Origin: Glycomyces sp. YM15
GTDB taxonomy: Bacteria > Actinomycetota > Actinomycetes > Mycobacteriales > Micromonosporaceae
Direction: 5' to 3'
DNA length: 64,000 bases
NCBI RefSeq assembly: GCF_016918015.1
Contig: NZ_JAERMK010000008.1
Location: 124,001 to 188,000 of the forward strand
Shown: positions 28,770 to 38,010 of the stretch, in pieces
Numbering within the stretch: position 1 is the stretch's first letter
How the letters are laid out: each line of letters starts with the position of its first letter
Notes under the pieces: model-generated
The model's database searches: none
Seen by the model: the letters and a program-made list of their open reading frames with translations, nothing else
Told to the model about the DNA's origin: nothing
Position numbers and translations under genes: made by a program

Positions 28770-29227
28770 GCGTCGGCTCCTTCGCGGGTGTAGCTGGCCT
28801 CGACGACCTCGGTGACCTCGCCGGTCTGGTGGCCGTCCTCGAGGCGGTAGCGGCGTTCGATGATCTCGACGGTGACGATCTCGGGCTTGTCGGGGTTGGT
28901 GTTCTCGTACGCCTGGGCGAGGTACTCGAGCAGGCTCGGGTCCTCGACGAAGCGGCTCTTCTGGCCCTCGACCTCGGCGCGGCGGAAGCCGGTGGCGGCC
29001 TCGGTGAGGCTGAAGCGCTCGCCCAGCTCGTTGACGGCTTCGACGCGGGTCGATCCGGCCCAGCCGTCGAGTTCTTTCGAGAACGAGTACATCTTGAAGG
29101 GCGCGAAGGGGAAGAAGTCGTCGCCGCCCCAGAAGGTGGTGGCGGTGACGAGGGCGAGCACGACCATGGTGATCGTGACCCGCACCGCCCGCCCGAGCGG
29201 TCGGACCTTCGCGTACTGGGTATCCAC
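28766..29227 (-). CDS. Small membrane-anchored protein paired with the HTTM protein, copy 2
   Basis: About 153 residues: one N-terminal membrane helix (VTITMVVLALVTATTFW), then an exported domain opening with WGGDDFFPFAPFKMYS and containing TGFRRAEVEGQKSRFVEDPSLL. I do not recognise a named family. It is about 40% alike by eye to the protein at 30188, and in both the gene is followed by an HTTM gene with a 4-base overlap. Start GTG at 29227: CATACT lies 8 bases upstream in both copies, which suggests a leaderless mRNA; GTG at 29254 is an alternative. Confidence 0.72.
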   Translation of the reverse strand: MDTQYAKVRPLGRAVRVTITMVVLALVTATTFWGGDDFFPFAPFKMYSFSKELDGWAGSTRVEAVNELGERFSLTEAATGFRRAEVEGQKSRFVEDPSLLEYLAQAYENTNPDKPEIVTVEIIERRYRLEDGHQTGEVTEVVEASYTREGADA

Positions 29228-29270
29228 GGCAAGAGTATGGCACGGGTGTGCCACAGGGGACTTCCCCGAG

Positions 29271-30191
29271 TCAGCCGGTGGCGGTGAGTTCGGGGTCCGG
29301 TTCGTCGCGATCGCGTGGCTTCGGATCCCCTTCGCGGCCTTTGCGTCCCGAGCGGACGCGGCGGACGAAGCGCTTCGGGTCGATCCGTTCGAGCGGCAGG
29401 AAGCAGGCCATGGCGAACAGGTGCGGGAGGAAGCTGATCGTGAGCGCGGCGAAGATCCCGACGTGGAACACGTAGAAGAACGCGATGATCGAGTACTGGA
29501 TCCGCTTCCAGGGGTAGACGAAGAGCACGAGCGGGGTGAGCAGTTCGAACGCGATCATGCCCCACTGGGCGGCGATGAGGAGCTGCGGGAAGTCGAGCAG
29601 CCAGTCGGAGAAGACCGTGCCGCGGCGGATGATCGCCCAGGTGAAGACCCCGGAGTTGGCCCAGTCGAAGCCGCCGTAGCGGAACTTGGACCAGGTCGAG
29701 AGGAAGTAGGTGCACACGACGGCGATCTGCACCAGGTTGAAGCCCCACCCGACGCGTTCGGAGACGTGCACGCGGTCGCCCCAGCGGGCTTGGTCGGGCA
29801 TCATGCAGAGCACGAGCAGGAGCACCATGAACCCGAAGCTCGCGTGGTCGACCTTGCCGTACGAGTTGTAGATGAGCATCCACTCGAAGTAGGCGATGAA
29901 GAGGATCCACCCGAACAGGCGCGGGCGGTAGCCGAACATCACCGGCAGCGCGGCCGCGAGCATGACGACGAGGGTGCCGGTGACGATCCAGTAGTTCGGG
30001 GCGGGGATCGGCAGCACTCTGCCGACGAGGAGCGGCTGGTACAGGTCTTCGGGGAGGAAGCGGTGCTGGATGATGAACGGCTTGTAGGCCCACCATTCGA
30101 TCCAGACGAAGAGCCCGGCGAGGAAGCGCATCGCGGCGACGCGGCCGAGGGCCACGGGCGTGAAGAAGAAGCCGTTCACGTAGCGGGTCAC
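29271..30191 (-). CDS. HTTM/vitamin K-dependent gamma-carboxylase-like membrane protein, copy 1
   Basis: Membrane protein of 306 residues, about seven helices, with VALGRVAAMRFLAGLFVWIEWW, YNSYGKVDHASFGF, VGWGFNLVQIAVVCTYFLSTWSKFRYGG and SFLPHLFAMACFLPLERIDP. It is paralogous over its whole length to the protein encoded at 27822. The GTG overlaps the preceding small gene by four bases, so the two are probably made as a complex. A charged C-terminal tail of about 35 residues follows the last helix. Confidence 0.85.
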   Translation of the reverse strand: MTRYVNGFFFTPVALGRVAAMRFLAGLFVWIEWWAYKPFIIQHRFLPEDLYQPLLVGRVLPIPAPNYWIVTGTLVVMLAAALPVMFGYRPRLFGWILFIAYFEWMLIYNSYGKVDHASFGFMVLLLVLCMMPDQARWGDRVHVSERVGWGFNLVQIAVVCTYFLSTWSKFRYGGFDWANSGVFTWAIIRRGTVFSDWLLDFPQLLIAAQWGMIAFELLTPLVLFVYPWKRIQYSIIAFFYVFHVGIFAALTISFLPHLFAMACFLPLERIDPKRFVRRVRSGRKGREGDPKPRDRDEPDPELTATG

Positions 30192-30655
30192 GGCGCATCG
30201 GGCCCTTCGGTCCAGACCGCGGCGATCTCGGTCCGCTCGGCGCCGGTGCGCTCGCCGTCTTTGAGCTCGTAGTGGACGATGCGCACTTCGGCGGCGACGA
30301 TTTCGGGGCTGCCCGGGTGGGCGTCCTCGTAGGCCTCGGCCACGAGCGCCAGGAGGGCGGGGTCCTCGCGGAAGCGGCTCAGCTGGCCTTCGAGTTCGGC
30401 GCGGCGGAAACCGGTGTCGTTGTCGCCGATGGGGAAGCTGCGCCCGGTGGCGTCGGTGAGGATGAGGCTCGTGCTGTTCGCCCAGCCGTCGGGGTCGTGC
30501 GCGTGCGAGTACATCTTGAACGGCGCGAAGGGGAAGAAGTCATCGGTGCCCCACAGTGAGGTCTCCATGAGCGCGAGGGTCATCGCGAGGGTCGCCGCGA
30601 TCCGCGCGAGCTTCCCTCGGCGCGTCAGCGGTGGCTCGGCGGCGACGTTCGGCAC
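30188..30655 (-). CDS. Small membrane-anchored protein paired with the HTTM protein, copy 1
   Basis: About 155 residues: basic N-terminus, one helix (IAATLAMTLALMETSLW) and an extracytoplasmic domain beginning WGTDDFFPFAPFKMYS with the later block TGFRRAELEGQLSRFREDP. The conserved PFAPFKMYS motif is shared with the copy at 28766. Start GTG at 30655 chosen because CATACT lies a few bases before it as in the paralogue. It follows the DCC oxidoreductase gene by 45 bases. Confidence 0.72.
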   Translation of the reverse strand: MPNVAAEPPLTRRGKLARIAATLAMTLALMETSLWGTDDFFPFAPFKMYSHAHDPDGWANSTSLILTDATGRSFPIGDNDTGFRRAELEGQLSRFREDPALLALVAEAYEDAHPGSPEIVAAEVRIVHYELKDGERTGAERTEIAAVWTEGPDAP

Positions 30656-30700
30656 CGGGCGAGTATGCCATATCCGGGTCAACCAGCTTGGGACGGAATG

Positions 30701-31090
30701 TCAGTTGCCTTGGAGGCGGTCCCGTTCGGCCTGTGGCAGCGAGCACGCGGCGGTGCCGCCGGGGAGCCGGTGGCGGTTGCGGGCGATGAGCCGGTAGACC
30801 GGCCAGGCGAGCTTCGAGACCCATCCGAACGAGAGGACCCAGCCGAAGGGCTTCCAGTACCACTGGGCGCGGCGCAGGACCACGGCGATCGCGTCCGGCC
30901 CGGACTTCTGGAAGTTGGACTCGATCCACATCACCGCCTCCTCGGCCTCGGCCTGGGTCACGTCGAGCCCGTCGAGGTCGGCCCACTGCCAAGGGGTGAT
31001 CTCGGCGGTGGTGCGGATGTGCTTCTCCATGAACTGGGCGGCCTTGGTGCAGAACGCGCAGTCCCCGTCGTAGAGGAAGGTGTGGTCCAT
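30701..31090 (-). CDS. DCC-family (DUF393) thiol-disulfide oxidoreductase
   Basis: A 129-residue thioredoxin-like protein with the DxDC-x-x-C signature: FLYDGDCAFCTKAAQFM near residue 5. The family is DUF393/YuxK. Its partner gene types include HTTM proteins, which are immediately downstream here, so this is consistent with a five-gene unit (DCC, then two small-protein/HTTM pairs). A hydrophobic stretch WYWKPFGWVLSFGWVSKLAWPVY suggests contact with the membrane. Confidence 0.88.
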   Translation of the reverse strand: MDHTFLYDGDCAFCTKAAQFMEKHIRTTAEITPWQWADLDGLDVTQAEAEEAVMWIESNFQKSGPDAIAVVLRRAQWYWKPFGWVLSFGWVSKLAWPVYRLIARNRHRLPGGTAACSLPQAERDRLQGN

Positions 31091-31128
31091 GCCGGTCTCG
31101 ATTCAGCGTTCGGTCAAGGGGAGCGGGG

Positions 31129-31947
31129 TCATGAGGTCCTTCTCGACGGTACCGCTCCGTAGAGCGCCTCGCGCATCGCCGTGACCGGGGCCTCGTCGAG
31201 TCCGGTGAACTGGGTCCACTGCCGCACGGCCTGCGCGAGCAGCAGCGCGAGCCCGTCGAGGACCCGCACGCCCTGGTTCTCGGCCTCGGCGGCGAGCGGG
31301 GTCGGCCACGGGTCGTAGAGGATGTCGAACAGGACCGCGCCGGGCTTCCACTTCAGGCGCAGGGTGTCCGTGACGCCCTTCGGGACGGTGGCGATCACCA
31401 GGTCGGCGTCGCCGACGTGCACGGCCTCCTCCCAGCTGCGGGCCTCGAGCCGCAGCCCGAGTGCGGAGGCGACCGGTTCGAGCTCGATGATCGCCTCGCG
31501 GCGGCGGGCGTAGACCTGGACGGCGCCCGCACCGAGCTGGTGGGCGGCGGCCAGCGCCGCGCGGGCCGAACCGCCCGCGCCGAGCACGGCGACCTCTTCG
31601 GCCTCGCGCAGTCCGATCTCGGCCAGCGCGTCCACCATCCCGGGCGCGTCGGTGTTGTCGGCGAGGCGCCGCCCGCCGCGCAGCACGAGCGTGTTGGCCG
31701 CGCCGATCGCCTCGGCCACCGGCGTGGCCTCATCGGCGACGGTGAGGGCGATCTCCTTGAGCGGCATGGTGAGCGAGAGCCCGGCCCAGGTCTCGTCGAG
31801 CGAGTCGACGAAGCGGGCGAGCGCCGGCTCGTCGCATTCGTGGCGCGTGTAGGTCCAGTCGTGCAGGCCCGCCGCGAGGTACCCGGCGTTGTGGATGACC
31901 GGGGACAGCGAGTGCTCGATGGGCTTCCCGAGGACGGCGGCGCGCAT
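31129..31947 (-). CDS. aroE: Shikimate dehydrogenase
   Basis: NADPH-dependent reduction of 3-dehydroshikimate in the chorismate pathway. The 272-residue protein has the shikimate-binding GKPIEHSLSPVIHNAG near residue 7, the catalytic Lys/Asp region LTMPLKEIAL and LADNTDAPGM, and the Rossmann VAVLGAGGSARAALAA. The ATG overlaps the mltG stop by one base. In many actinobacteria aroE follows alaS-ruvX-mltG as here. Confidence 0.95.
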   Translation of the reverse strand: MRAAVLGKPIEHSLSPVIHNAGYLAAGLHDWTYTRHECDEPALARFVDSLDETWAGLSLTMPLKEIALTVADEATPVAEAIGAANTLVLRGGRRLADNTDAPGMVDALAEIGLREAEEVAVLGAGGSARAALAAAHQLGAGAVQVYARRREAIIELEPVASALGLRLEARSWEEAVHVGDADLVIATVPKGVTDTLRLKWKPGAVLFDILYDPWPTPLAAEAENQGVRVLDGLALLLAQAVRQWTQFTGLDEAPVTAMREALYGAVPSRRTS

Positions 31948-33215
31948 CAGGCCATACCGTTCTCGCGGGCGATCGCGGTGTTGTCCTCATGATCGTCGTG
32001 GTCGTGCGCGAACAGGGCCCTGCCGTCCTCGTAGGCGGTCACGAAGAAGAGCCAGTCGCCGTCGACGGGGTTGGCGGCGGCTTCGAGCACGGCCGCGCCG
32101 GGGTTCGAGATGGGGGTCGGCATGTATCCGGCGTTCTCCCGGGCGCTCGCCGCCCATGGGTTGTCGGGGTCGCGCATGACCTCGAACCAGTTGATGTCCT
32201 CGTGAGAGGTGATCGCCTCTTCACCGTCGTAGAGGCGACCGTAGTTCCAGATCGCCTCGGACTCGAAGCAGTTGCAGTTCGTCTGACCGTGATCGATCCA
32301 GCTGAGGTAGAGCTTGTTGTACATGACCCGTGCGATCTTCGCGTCGTCCTCGGCGATGCCGGACTCCGACTGGACGATCGAGGCGATCTGGAGCGCCATC
32401 CACGGGTAGATCTTGAACTCCCCGTTGGTGGGCGGGTTGAACGTCTGCTCGGGGAGGGTGCTGGGGTCGAAGCCGGGGTCGGGGTCGGGGATGTTCTGGA
32501 TGTCCTCGAGGAAGCCGATCTCCGCGATCTCGGTGTTGAACCGCTCGATCATGGCCTTCAGCATGTCCTCGGCGGTCCAAGTCTCGTCGAACTCGTACGT
32601 GGAGGGGAACAGGAACCCCTCGACGGACTTCACCTGGCGGTCGCCGAAGCCCTCGAACCAGATGGGGTCGACGCCGAGCGCCTCCGGGTCCCCGGCCAAC
32701 GCCTCGAAGTCCTCGACTGGGACGCCGGTGTGCTCGGAGAGCCTCGCGAAGACCTCGAAGATGCGGAATCCCTCGGGGATGGTGACCGCGTTGGTCATGC
32801 GGTTGGCCTCGTCGAGGAGGTAGGCCAGCGCTGAGGCGGCCGACATCTCCGCTTGCATGGTGTAGGTGCCCGGCTGGATCTCCTGGCCCGAGTTGCCGTC
32901 GTCCTCGGAGGCGTTGAGGAACGCCTTCGCGGAGGCGACGACGCCTTCCTCTTGGAGGTGGTTCGCGATGTCGGAGACGAACCAACCGTCCTCGACGGTG
33001 ATGGTGACCTCGGTGCCGTTCCCATCGCCGGAGTAGTCCTCGGCGACGAAGTAGTCCTTGATGACGTTGTCGTACGCCCACCAGCCGCCGACGCCGATGA
33101 TCGCGAACAGGGCCACGACCAGGGTCATGGCGATCACGGACTTGCCGGAGTCCTTGCGGCGGTGGCTCCTGGGAGCATCCGCCCGCTCGTCCTCGGTCCT
33201 AAAATCGCCGAGCAT
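31947..33215 (-). CDS. mltG: Endolytic transglycosylase MltG, divergent
   Basis: Membrane-anchored peptidoglycan transglycosylase thought to end nascent glycan strands. The 422-residue protein has a cytosolic basic tail, one helix at about 27-48, a LysM-like part, and the YceG/MltG domain. The catalytic-region motif reads LQIASIVQSESGIAEDD: the second Glu of the usual ASIVEKE is kept, the first is Gln. The normally conserved LQ(S/T)D-type stretch is replaced by HGQTNCNCFESEAIWNYG, with two Cys. The C-terminal PTPISNPGAAVLEAAANP and the domain end are normal. ATG at 33215 has GGAGGT 12 bases upstream. Confidence 0.85.
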   Translation of the reverse strand: MLGDFRTEDERADAPRSHRRKDSGKSVIAMTLVVALFAIIGVGGWWAYDNVIKDYFVAEDYSGDGNGTEVTITVEDGWFVSDIANHLQEEGVVASAKAFLNASEDDGNSGQEIQPGTYTMQAEMSAASALAYLLDEANRMTNAVTIPEGFRIFEVFARLSEHTGVPVEDFEALAGDPEALGVDPIWFEGFGDRQVKSVEGFLFPSTYEFDETWTAEDMLKAMIERFNTEIAEIGFLEDIQNIPDPDPGFDPSTLPEQTFNPPTNGEFKIYPWMALQIASIVQSESGIAEDDAKIARVMYNKLYLSWIDHGQTNCNCFESEAIWNYGRLYDGEEAITSHEDINWFEVMRDPDNPWAASARENAGYMPTPISNPGAAVLEAAANPVDGDWLFFVTAYEDGRALFAHDHDDHEDNTAIARENGMA

Positions 33216-33223
33216 CCTGTTCT

Positions 33224-33703
33224 CTACCTCCGCCGCTGGTCCAACCAATGCTGGAGGATCTCCACCGCCGCCGCCTGATCGACGATGGAGCGCTTCCGCT
33301 TGCCGCGCACGCCGCCCTCATTGAGTCTGCGGGTCGCGACGGCGGTGGTCATGCGCTCATCGGTCAGGGTCACCGGAACGGGTGAGACGTGGTCGGCGAA
33401 TCGCTGCACCCAGGCTCGGGTGTGAGCGGCGGCCGGCCCCTCCTCACCCGAAAGAGTAACGGGTAGGCCAACGACGATTTCGACAACCTCGTACTCGCGG
33501 GCCGTTTCGGCGATTTCCCGGATATCGCTGGGAATGTCCTCACCAGCGGTTTTGAGGTCGCGACGAACTGTCGCGACTGGAGTGGCGAGGAGTCCGTCCG
33601 GGTCGCACACGGCGACACCGATACGCGCTTTGCCCAGATCGATGCCGAGACGGCGGCCCCGCACCCATTGCACGGGTGCGGGGCCGTTCGCTGTGTCGTT
33701 CAT
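33224..33703 (-). CDS. ruvX: RuvX/YqgF-family Holliday junction resolvase-like nuclease
   Basis: RNase H-fold nuclease of 159 residues, linked to rRNA 5' processing and recombination. Acidic motifs: RRLGIDLGKARIGVAV (first Asp), IVVGLPVTLSGEEG, and LTDERMTTAVATRRL with the C-terminal IVDQAAAVEILQHWL. It starts at the base after the alaS stop and is followed by mltG 8 bases later: a tight four-gene operon. Confidence 0.95.
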   Translation of the reverse strand: MNDTANGPAPVQWVRGRRLGIDLGKARIGVAVCDPDGLLATPVATVRRDLKTAGEDIPSDIREIAETAREYEVVEIVVGLPVTLSGEEGPAAAHTRAWVQRFADHVSPVPVTLTDERMTTAVATRRLNEGGVRGKRKRSIVDQAAAVEILQHWLDQRRR

Positions 33704-36385
33704 CTAGGCGTTGATCGCGCCGGTGACGGCCGCGAGCAACTGCGGGGCCTGGTCGGCCGGGACGCCGCCGCCCTGGGCGACCTCGTCGTTGCCGCCGCCC
33801 TTGCCGGACAGCGCGGCCTTCACGAGCGCCTGCGCCGAGACGTGCTGCGCCTGCGCGGCCTTGTTGGCCGCTACGACGATGCTGGCCTTGCCGCCGGCGG
33901 TCGCCACGACCGCGGCGACGCCGGGCTGGTCCTCGGGCAGGTGCCCGCGGATCTGCATGGCGAGGTTGCGGACGTCGCCGCCCTTGGTGCCCTCGGGCGC
34001 CTGCACGGCCGCGACCTTGACGGCCCCGACCTGCTTCGCGGCGGCGGCGAACTCGGCGGCGCGGCCGGAGACGGCCTTCGCCTGGAGGTTCGCCAGCTCG
34101 CGCTCGGCGTCCTTGGTGCGCTGCAGGATGGCGCGCACGCGTTCGAGCACGTCGCCTCGCTGGGCGCCGATCTCTTCGGCGATCTGCGTGACGAGGTCGC
34201 GTTCGCGCGCCAGGTACTTGTAGGCCTCCATGCCGGTGGCGGCCTCGACGCGGCGCTGGCCGGAGCCGACCGAGGACTCGGCGGTCAGGACGAGCGGGCC
34301 GATCTGGGCCGAGCGCGACACGTGCGTGCCACCGCAGAGCTCGCGCGACCAGGGGCCGCCGATCTCGACGACGCGCACGGTCTCGTCGTAGGTCTCGCCG
34401 AACAGCGCGACCGCGCCGAAGTCCTTGGCCTCCGGGAGCGTCATGTACTGGACGGCGACCGGCAGGTCGTCGCGGACGGCGCGGTTGGAGACCTCTTCGA
34501 TCTCGCTCTTCGTCTCGTCGGAGAGCTTCGAGCGCCACGAGAAGTCGAGGCGCAGGTAGCCGGGCCGGTTGAACGAACCGGACTGGAGCGCGGTCGGGCC
34601 GAGCACCTCGCGCAGGGCCGCGTGGACCACGTGCGTGCCGGAGTGCGCTTGGCGCGCACCGAGACGCCACTCGGGGTCGACCGAGGCCTCGACCTTGTCG
34701 TCCAGGACGAGCTCGCCTTCGAGGACGCGGACCTTGTGGACCACGAGCTTCTTGACCGGGCGCTGCACGTCGAGGACCTCGGCGAACAGGCTCGGGCCGA
34801 CGAGCTTGCCGGCGTCGGCGTGCTGGCCGCCGGACTCGGCGTAGAACGGGGTCCGGTCGAGCACGACCTCGACGATGTCCCCGGCCTTGGCGAGCGGGAT
34901 CGGCTGGCCGTCCTTGAGGACGCCGATGACGCGCGACTCGGTGTCGAGGGTCTCGTAGGCCTTCCAGTCGGTGGGGCCCTGCTCCTGGAGAAGCTGCCAG
35001 TACGCCGACAGGTCCGCGTGGCCGGTCTTGCGGGCCGCCGCGTCCGCCTTCGCGCGCTGGCGCTGCTCGGTCATGAGCTTGCGGAAGCCCTCCTGGTCGA
35101 CCGAGAGGCCCTGCTCCTCGGCCATCTCCAGGGTCAGGTCGATCGGGAAGCCGTACGTGTCGTGCAGCTCGAACGCCTTGGAGCCGGAGAGGGTCTTGCC
35201 GCCCTCGGACTTGGTCTCGGACACGGCGGTGTCGAGGATCGTCGTGCCGTGCTTGAGGGTCTTGAGGAAGGCCTCTTCCTCGCCGTACGCGTAGGAGGAG
35301 ATCCGCTCGAAGTCGGTGCGGAGCTCCGGGTACGCGGCGGACATGCGCTCCATGGCGACCGGCAGCAGCTCCGGCATCGCGGGCTTGTCGTAGCCGAGGA
35401 GGCGCACGGCGCGGATCGCGCGGCGCATGAGGCGGCGCAGCACGTAGCCGCGGCCCTCGTTGGAGGGCACGACGCCGTCGCCGATGAGCATCAGCGAGGA
35501 GCGCACGTGGTCGCCGATCACCCGGAAGCGGATGTCGTCCGGGTGGGACTCGGAGGCGGTGTGCGAGGTCGAGACGCCGTAGCGCTTGCCGGTCAGTTCC
35601 GAGGCCTTGTCGATGATCGGCCGGACCTGGTCGGTCTCGTACATGTTGTCGACGCCCTGGAGGAGCGCGGCCATGCGCTCCATGCCCATGCCGGTGTCGA
35701 TGTTCTTCTTCGGCAGGTCGCCGGTGATCTCGTAGCCCTCCTTGGCGGGGCCGCCGCCGCGGATGTTCTGCATGAACACGAGGTTCCAGAACTCGAGGTA
35801 GCGGTCCTCGTCGACCTCCGGGCCGCCTTCGGGGCCGTAGTCGGGGCCGCGGTCGTAGTACAGCTCGGAGCAGGGGCCGCAAGGGCCGGGGATGCCCATC
35901 GACCACATGTTGTCGGCCTGTCCGCGGCGCACGATGCGGTCGAGCGGCAGCCCGATCTGCCGGTGCCAGATGTCGATCGCCTCGTCGTCGTCGAGGTAGA
36001 CCGTGGCCCAGATCTTGTCGCCGTCGAGGCCGAGGCCGCCGGACTCGATGGAGCCGGTGGTGAGGTCCCAGGCGTAGCGGATCGCCTGCTCCTTGAAGTA
36101 GTCCCCGAAGGAGAAGTTGCCGTTCATCTGGAAGAACGTGCCGTGGCGGGAGGTCTTGCCGACCTCGTCGATGTCGGGCGTGCGGATGCACTTCTGCACC
36201 GACGTGGCGCGGCTCCACTCAGGGGTCGCCTGGCCCAGGAAGTAGGGCACGAACGGGACCATGCCCGCGGGCACGAACAGCAGGTTCGGGTCCTCGAAGG
36301 CCGGCAGCGGTGCGCTGGGGACCACCGTATGGCCGTTGGACTCGAAGAACTTCAGAAACCGGCGTTGGATTTCAGCGGTCTCCAT
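33704..36385 (-). CDS. alaS: Alanine-tRNA ligase
   Basis: Charges tRNA(Ala). The 893-residue protein has the class II catalytic core ([27 protein letters not shown]), the ATP-binding [15 protein letters not shown], the editing-domain zinc ligands in [13 protein letters not shown] and [16 protein letters not shown], and a C-terminal DHHA1-like domain. Length is typical (about 880-900). GGAGGTGCCCC precedes the ATG. It heads the alaS-ruvX-mltG-aroE operon; no T-box is visible in the 29-base gap upstream. Confidence 0.98.
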   Translation of the reverse strand: METAEIQRRFLKFFESNGHTVVPSAPLPAFEDPNLLFVPAGMVPFVPYFLGQATPEWSRATSVQKCIRTPDIDEVGKTSRHGTFFQMNGNFSFGDYFKEQAIRYAWDLTTGSIESGGLGLDGDKIWATVYLDDDEAIDIWHRQIGLPLDRIVRRGQADNMWSMGIPGPCGPCSELYYDRGPDYGPEGGPEVDEDRYLEFWNLVFMQNIRGGGPAKEGYEITGDLPKKNIDTGMGMERMAALLQGVDNMYETDQVRPIIDKASELTGKRYGVSTSHTASESHPDDIRFRVIGDHVRSSLMLIGDGVVPSNEGRGYVLRRLMRRAIRAVRLLGYDKPAMPELLPVAMERMSAAYPELRTDFERISSYAYGEEEAFLKTLKHGTTILDTAVSETKSEGGKTLSGSKAFELHDTYGFPIDLTLEMAEEQGLSVDQEGFRKLMTEQRQRAKADAAARKTGHADLSAYWQLLQEQGPTDWKAYETLDTESRVIGVLKDGQPIPLAKAGDIVEVVLDRTPFYAESGGQHADAGKLVGPSLFAEVLDVQRPVKKLVVHKVRVLEGELVLDDKVEASVDPEWRLGARQAHSGTHVVHAALREVLGPTALQSGSFNRPGYLRLDFSWRSKLSDETKSEIEEVSNRAVRDDLPVAVQYMTLPEAKDFGAVALFGETYDETVRVVEIGGPWSRELCGGTHVSRSAQIGPLVLTAESSVGSGQRRVEAATGMEAYKYLARERDLVTQIAEEIGAQRGDVLERVRAILQRTKDAERELANLQAKAVSGRAAEFAAAAKQVGAVKVAAVQAPEGTKGGDVRNLAMQIRGHLPEDQPGVAAVVATAGGKASIVVAANKAAQAQHVSAQALVKAALSGKGGGNDEVAQGGGVPADQAPQLLAAVTGAINA

Positions 36386-36414
36386 GGGGCACCTCCTTCA
36401 AGGGCTCGAAACTG

Positions 36415-36705
36415 CTAGAACGACCGGCCGCGGGCCGGGTCGCCCTCTTCTTCGTCTTCAGTGAGGAGCGGCGTGATGTCCTCGCCGCGCTCGATCGCTT
36501 CGAACAGCTCGGCCTCCTTGGCCTGCTTGGCCTCAGAGACGTCCGCCCAGAACGCTTTGAACGATGCCCTCATTTCAGCACCGGCGTCGCCCACACGCTC
36601 GGCGACCCCGCCGGGAGTGACCGACTCCGCCGCCTTCGTGACCTTGCGGACCACGATCACGCCGACCGCGATACCGATGCCTACCCAGATCATCCGTTTC
36701 AACAC
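36415..36705 (-). CDS. Small membrane protein of unknown function (DUF6167-like)
   Basis: A 96-residue protein with one N-terminal helix (MIWVGIGIAVGVIVVRKV) and an acidic, soluble remainder. Genes of this type sit between a DUF948 gene and alaS in actinobacteria. The only motif is the recurrent ASFKAFWADVSEA. No function can be assigned. Confidence 0.75.
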   Translation of the reverse strand: MLKRMIWVGIGIAVGVIVVRKVTKAAESVTPGGVAERVGDAGAEMRASFKAFWADVSEAKQAKEAELFEAIERGEDITPLLTEDEEEGDPARGRSF

Positions 36706-36738
36706 GGGTACTCCTCAAGCCGTTTTGTCGCGTGCGGT

Positions 36739-37245
36739 CTACTCGCCGGACTTCCGGCGGGCCTTCGCGGCCCGCTTCGCCTGGCGCTTGGTCTGGCGCG
36801 AAGCCTCGACCATGCGCCGCACCTGCTGCTCGTCCACGTCCTGGTGGCGCTTCTTGACGGCCGTGCGCAGGCCGAACCCGAACGCGGCGGCCTTCACCAG
36901 CGGGGAGCCGACGGCCGAGACGACCAGGCTCGTGATGTTGGCGACGTTCGAGGAGATGTGCGCTGCGTTCCCGGTGATCGTGCCGACCTTCTCCAGCTCG
37001 CCCTCGACCTGGGTGAGGGAGCCGTTGACGTTGTCGAGGGTGGTGTTCACGTTCCGCAGGATCGGGCCGATCTCGTGATCGACCTTGTCGAGCGTCTTGT
37101 TGACGCGATTGAGGGTCGCGGTGGCCTTGTTGATGAGGCGGAAGGCGAGCATCACGCACAGGAGGAAGAAGCCGAGCCCTGCGAGCAGGACCCCCAGCTC
37201 CCAGACGCTCCCGGTCCATCCTGCCGCCAAGGTCTCCTCAGGCAC
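36739..37245 (-). CDS. DUF948 family protein
   Basis: A 168-residue protein with one helix (VWELGVLLAGLGFFLLCVMLAF at about 13-34), then a long heptad-like segment of repeating N/D-rich turns (LNRVNKTLDKVDHEIGPILRNVNTTLDNVNGSL), typical of DUF948, and a basic C-terminus. The function is not known; the coiled segment suggests an envelope scaffold. GTG start with GGGGGA upstream. It sits upstream of the DUF6167-like gene, then alaS. Confidence 0.85.
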   Translation of the reverse strand: MPEETLAAGWTGSVWELGVLLAGLGFFLLCVMLAFRLINKATATLNRVNKTLDKVDHEIGPILRNVNTTLDNVNGSLTQVEGELEKVGTITGNAAHISSNVANITSLVVSAVGSPLVKAAAFGFGLRTAVKKRHQDVDEQQVRRMVEASRQTKRQAKRAAKARRKSGE

Positions 37246-37449
37246 GGTTTCCCCCTGTGTCGCGATACCGCCGGTGCTGTGACCCGGCGATGCAGTGTGT
37301 GGTCTCGGCCCTTTCGAGCCCGAACGCGCCGGCCGTACGGTGCCGTCGGCGAAGCCGGGCTCTCACGCAGGAGCGGCGCGGTGTCGACCTTACCTTGCGG
37401 GATCGGACATCCGGCGCAACGGGGCGGTCAGTCCACAAGCCAGTGCTCG

Positions 37450-38010
37450 CTAGGTCGACATGCGCTCCTCGGCGAGGCGCGGCAGGGCCGCCTGCGCGGC
37501 GACCACGGCGGTGACCTCGGCGCCGACGCACAGCTCGTAGCGGTCGCCGCAGTCGACCGGGACGACCCACAGCTCTAGGTACAGCTCGTCCCGGACGTAG
37601 CAGCCCTCCTCGCCGAAGCCGCCCACGCACTCCTCCGGGTCGGCCGGAATCCAGCCCGCGTTCAGGACCGCCTGCCAGTACTCGTTCGCCGTGTCGTCCA
37701 CTGTGCCTTCAGAAGTCCACGTGCGCATCCGGACCCGGCACTCCCCCAGGCACCAGCGGCTGCCATACGTCTCGTCGTGCACGCTCACCGCGGCCCAGCC
37801 CGGCACCGCGAGTTCGTCGACCGCCCGGCGCGTCGGGTCGACGCTGAGGGCCCGGCCCAGCCACAGGACGGCCGCGACCAGGAGCACCGCGAGGACTGCG
37901 ATCACCGCCACCGTCATGCGCAGGCGCTCGATCCGCGCCCCGGAGCGCTCCAGGTCGGCGGCGAGGCGGTCCGAGGCGCGCCCGTCGCGGCGCGGCGGGT
38001 CAGTCGCCAT
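37450..38010 (-). CDS. Membrane-anchored protein with an extracytoplasmic Cys-rich domain, unknown function
   Basis: About 186 residues. A basic N-terminus is followed by one helix ([19 protein letters not shown] at about 34-52) and a domain with six Cys: [28 protein letters not shown], and [10 protein letters not shown], likely to form disulfides outside the cell. The ATG lies within the end of rarA (11-base overlap), so it is probably translated with it. No recognised family. The 204 bases downstream to the DUF948 gene show nothing clear. Confidence 0.7.
   Translation of the reverse strand: MATDPPRRDGRASDRLAADLERSGARIERLRMTVAVIAVLAVLLVAAVLWLGRALSVDPTRRAVDELAVPGWAAVSVHDETYGSRWCLGECRVRMRTWTSEGTVDDTANEYWQAVLNAGWIPADPEECVGGFGEEGCYVRDELYLELWVVPVDCGDRYELCVGAEVTAVVAAQAALPRLAEERMST

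Noticed and set aside
27943-30198. Long minus-strand open frame of about 750 codons spanning the HTTM genes in another frame
   Set aside because: Composition is Arg/Pro/His-rich with no domains; the true frames encode two clear HTTM proteins and a small partner.
33540-36218. Long open frame inside alaS in a shifted frame
   Set aside because: Arg/Pro-rich shadow of alaS.
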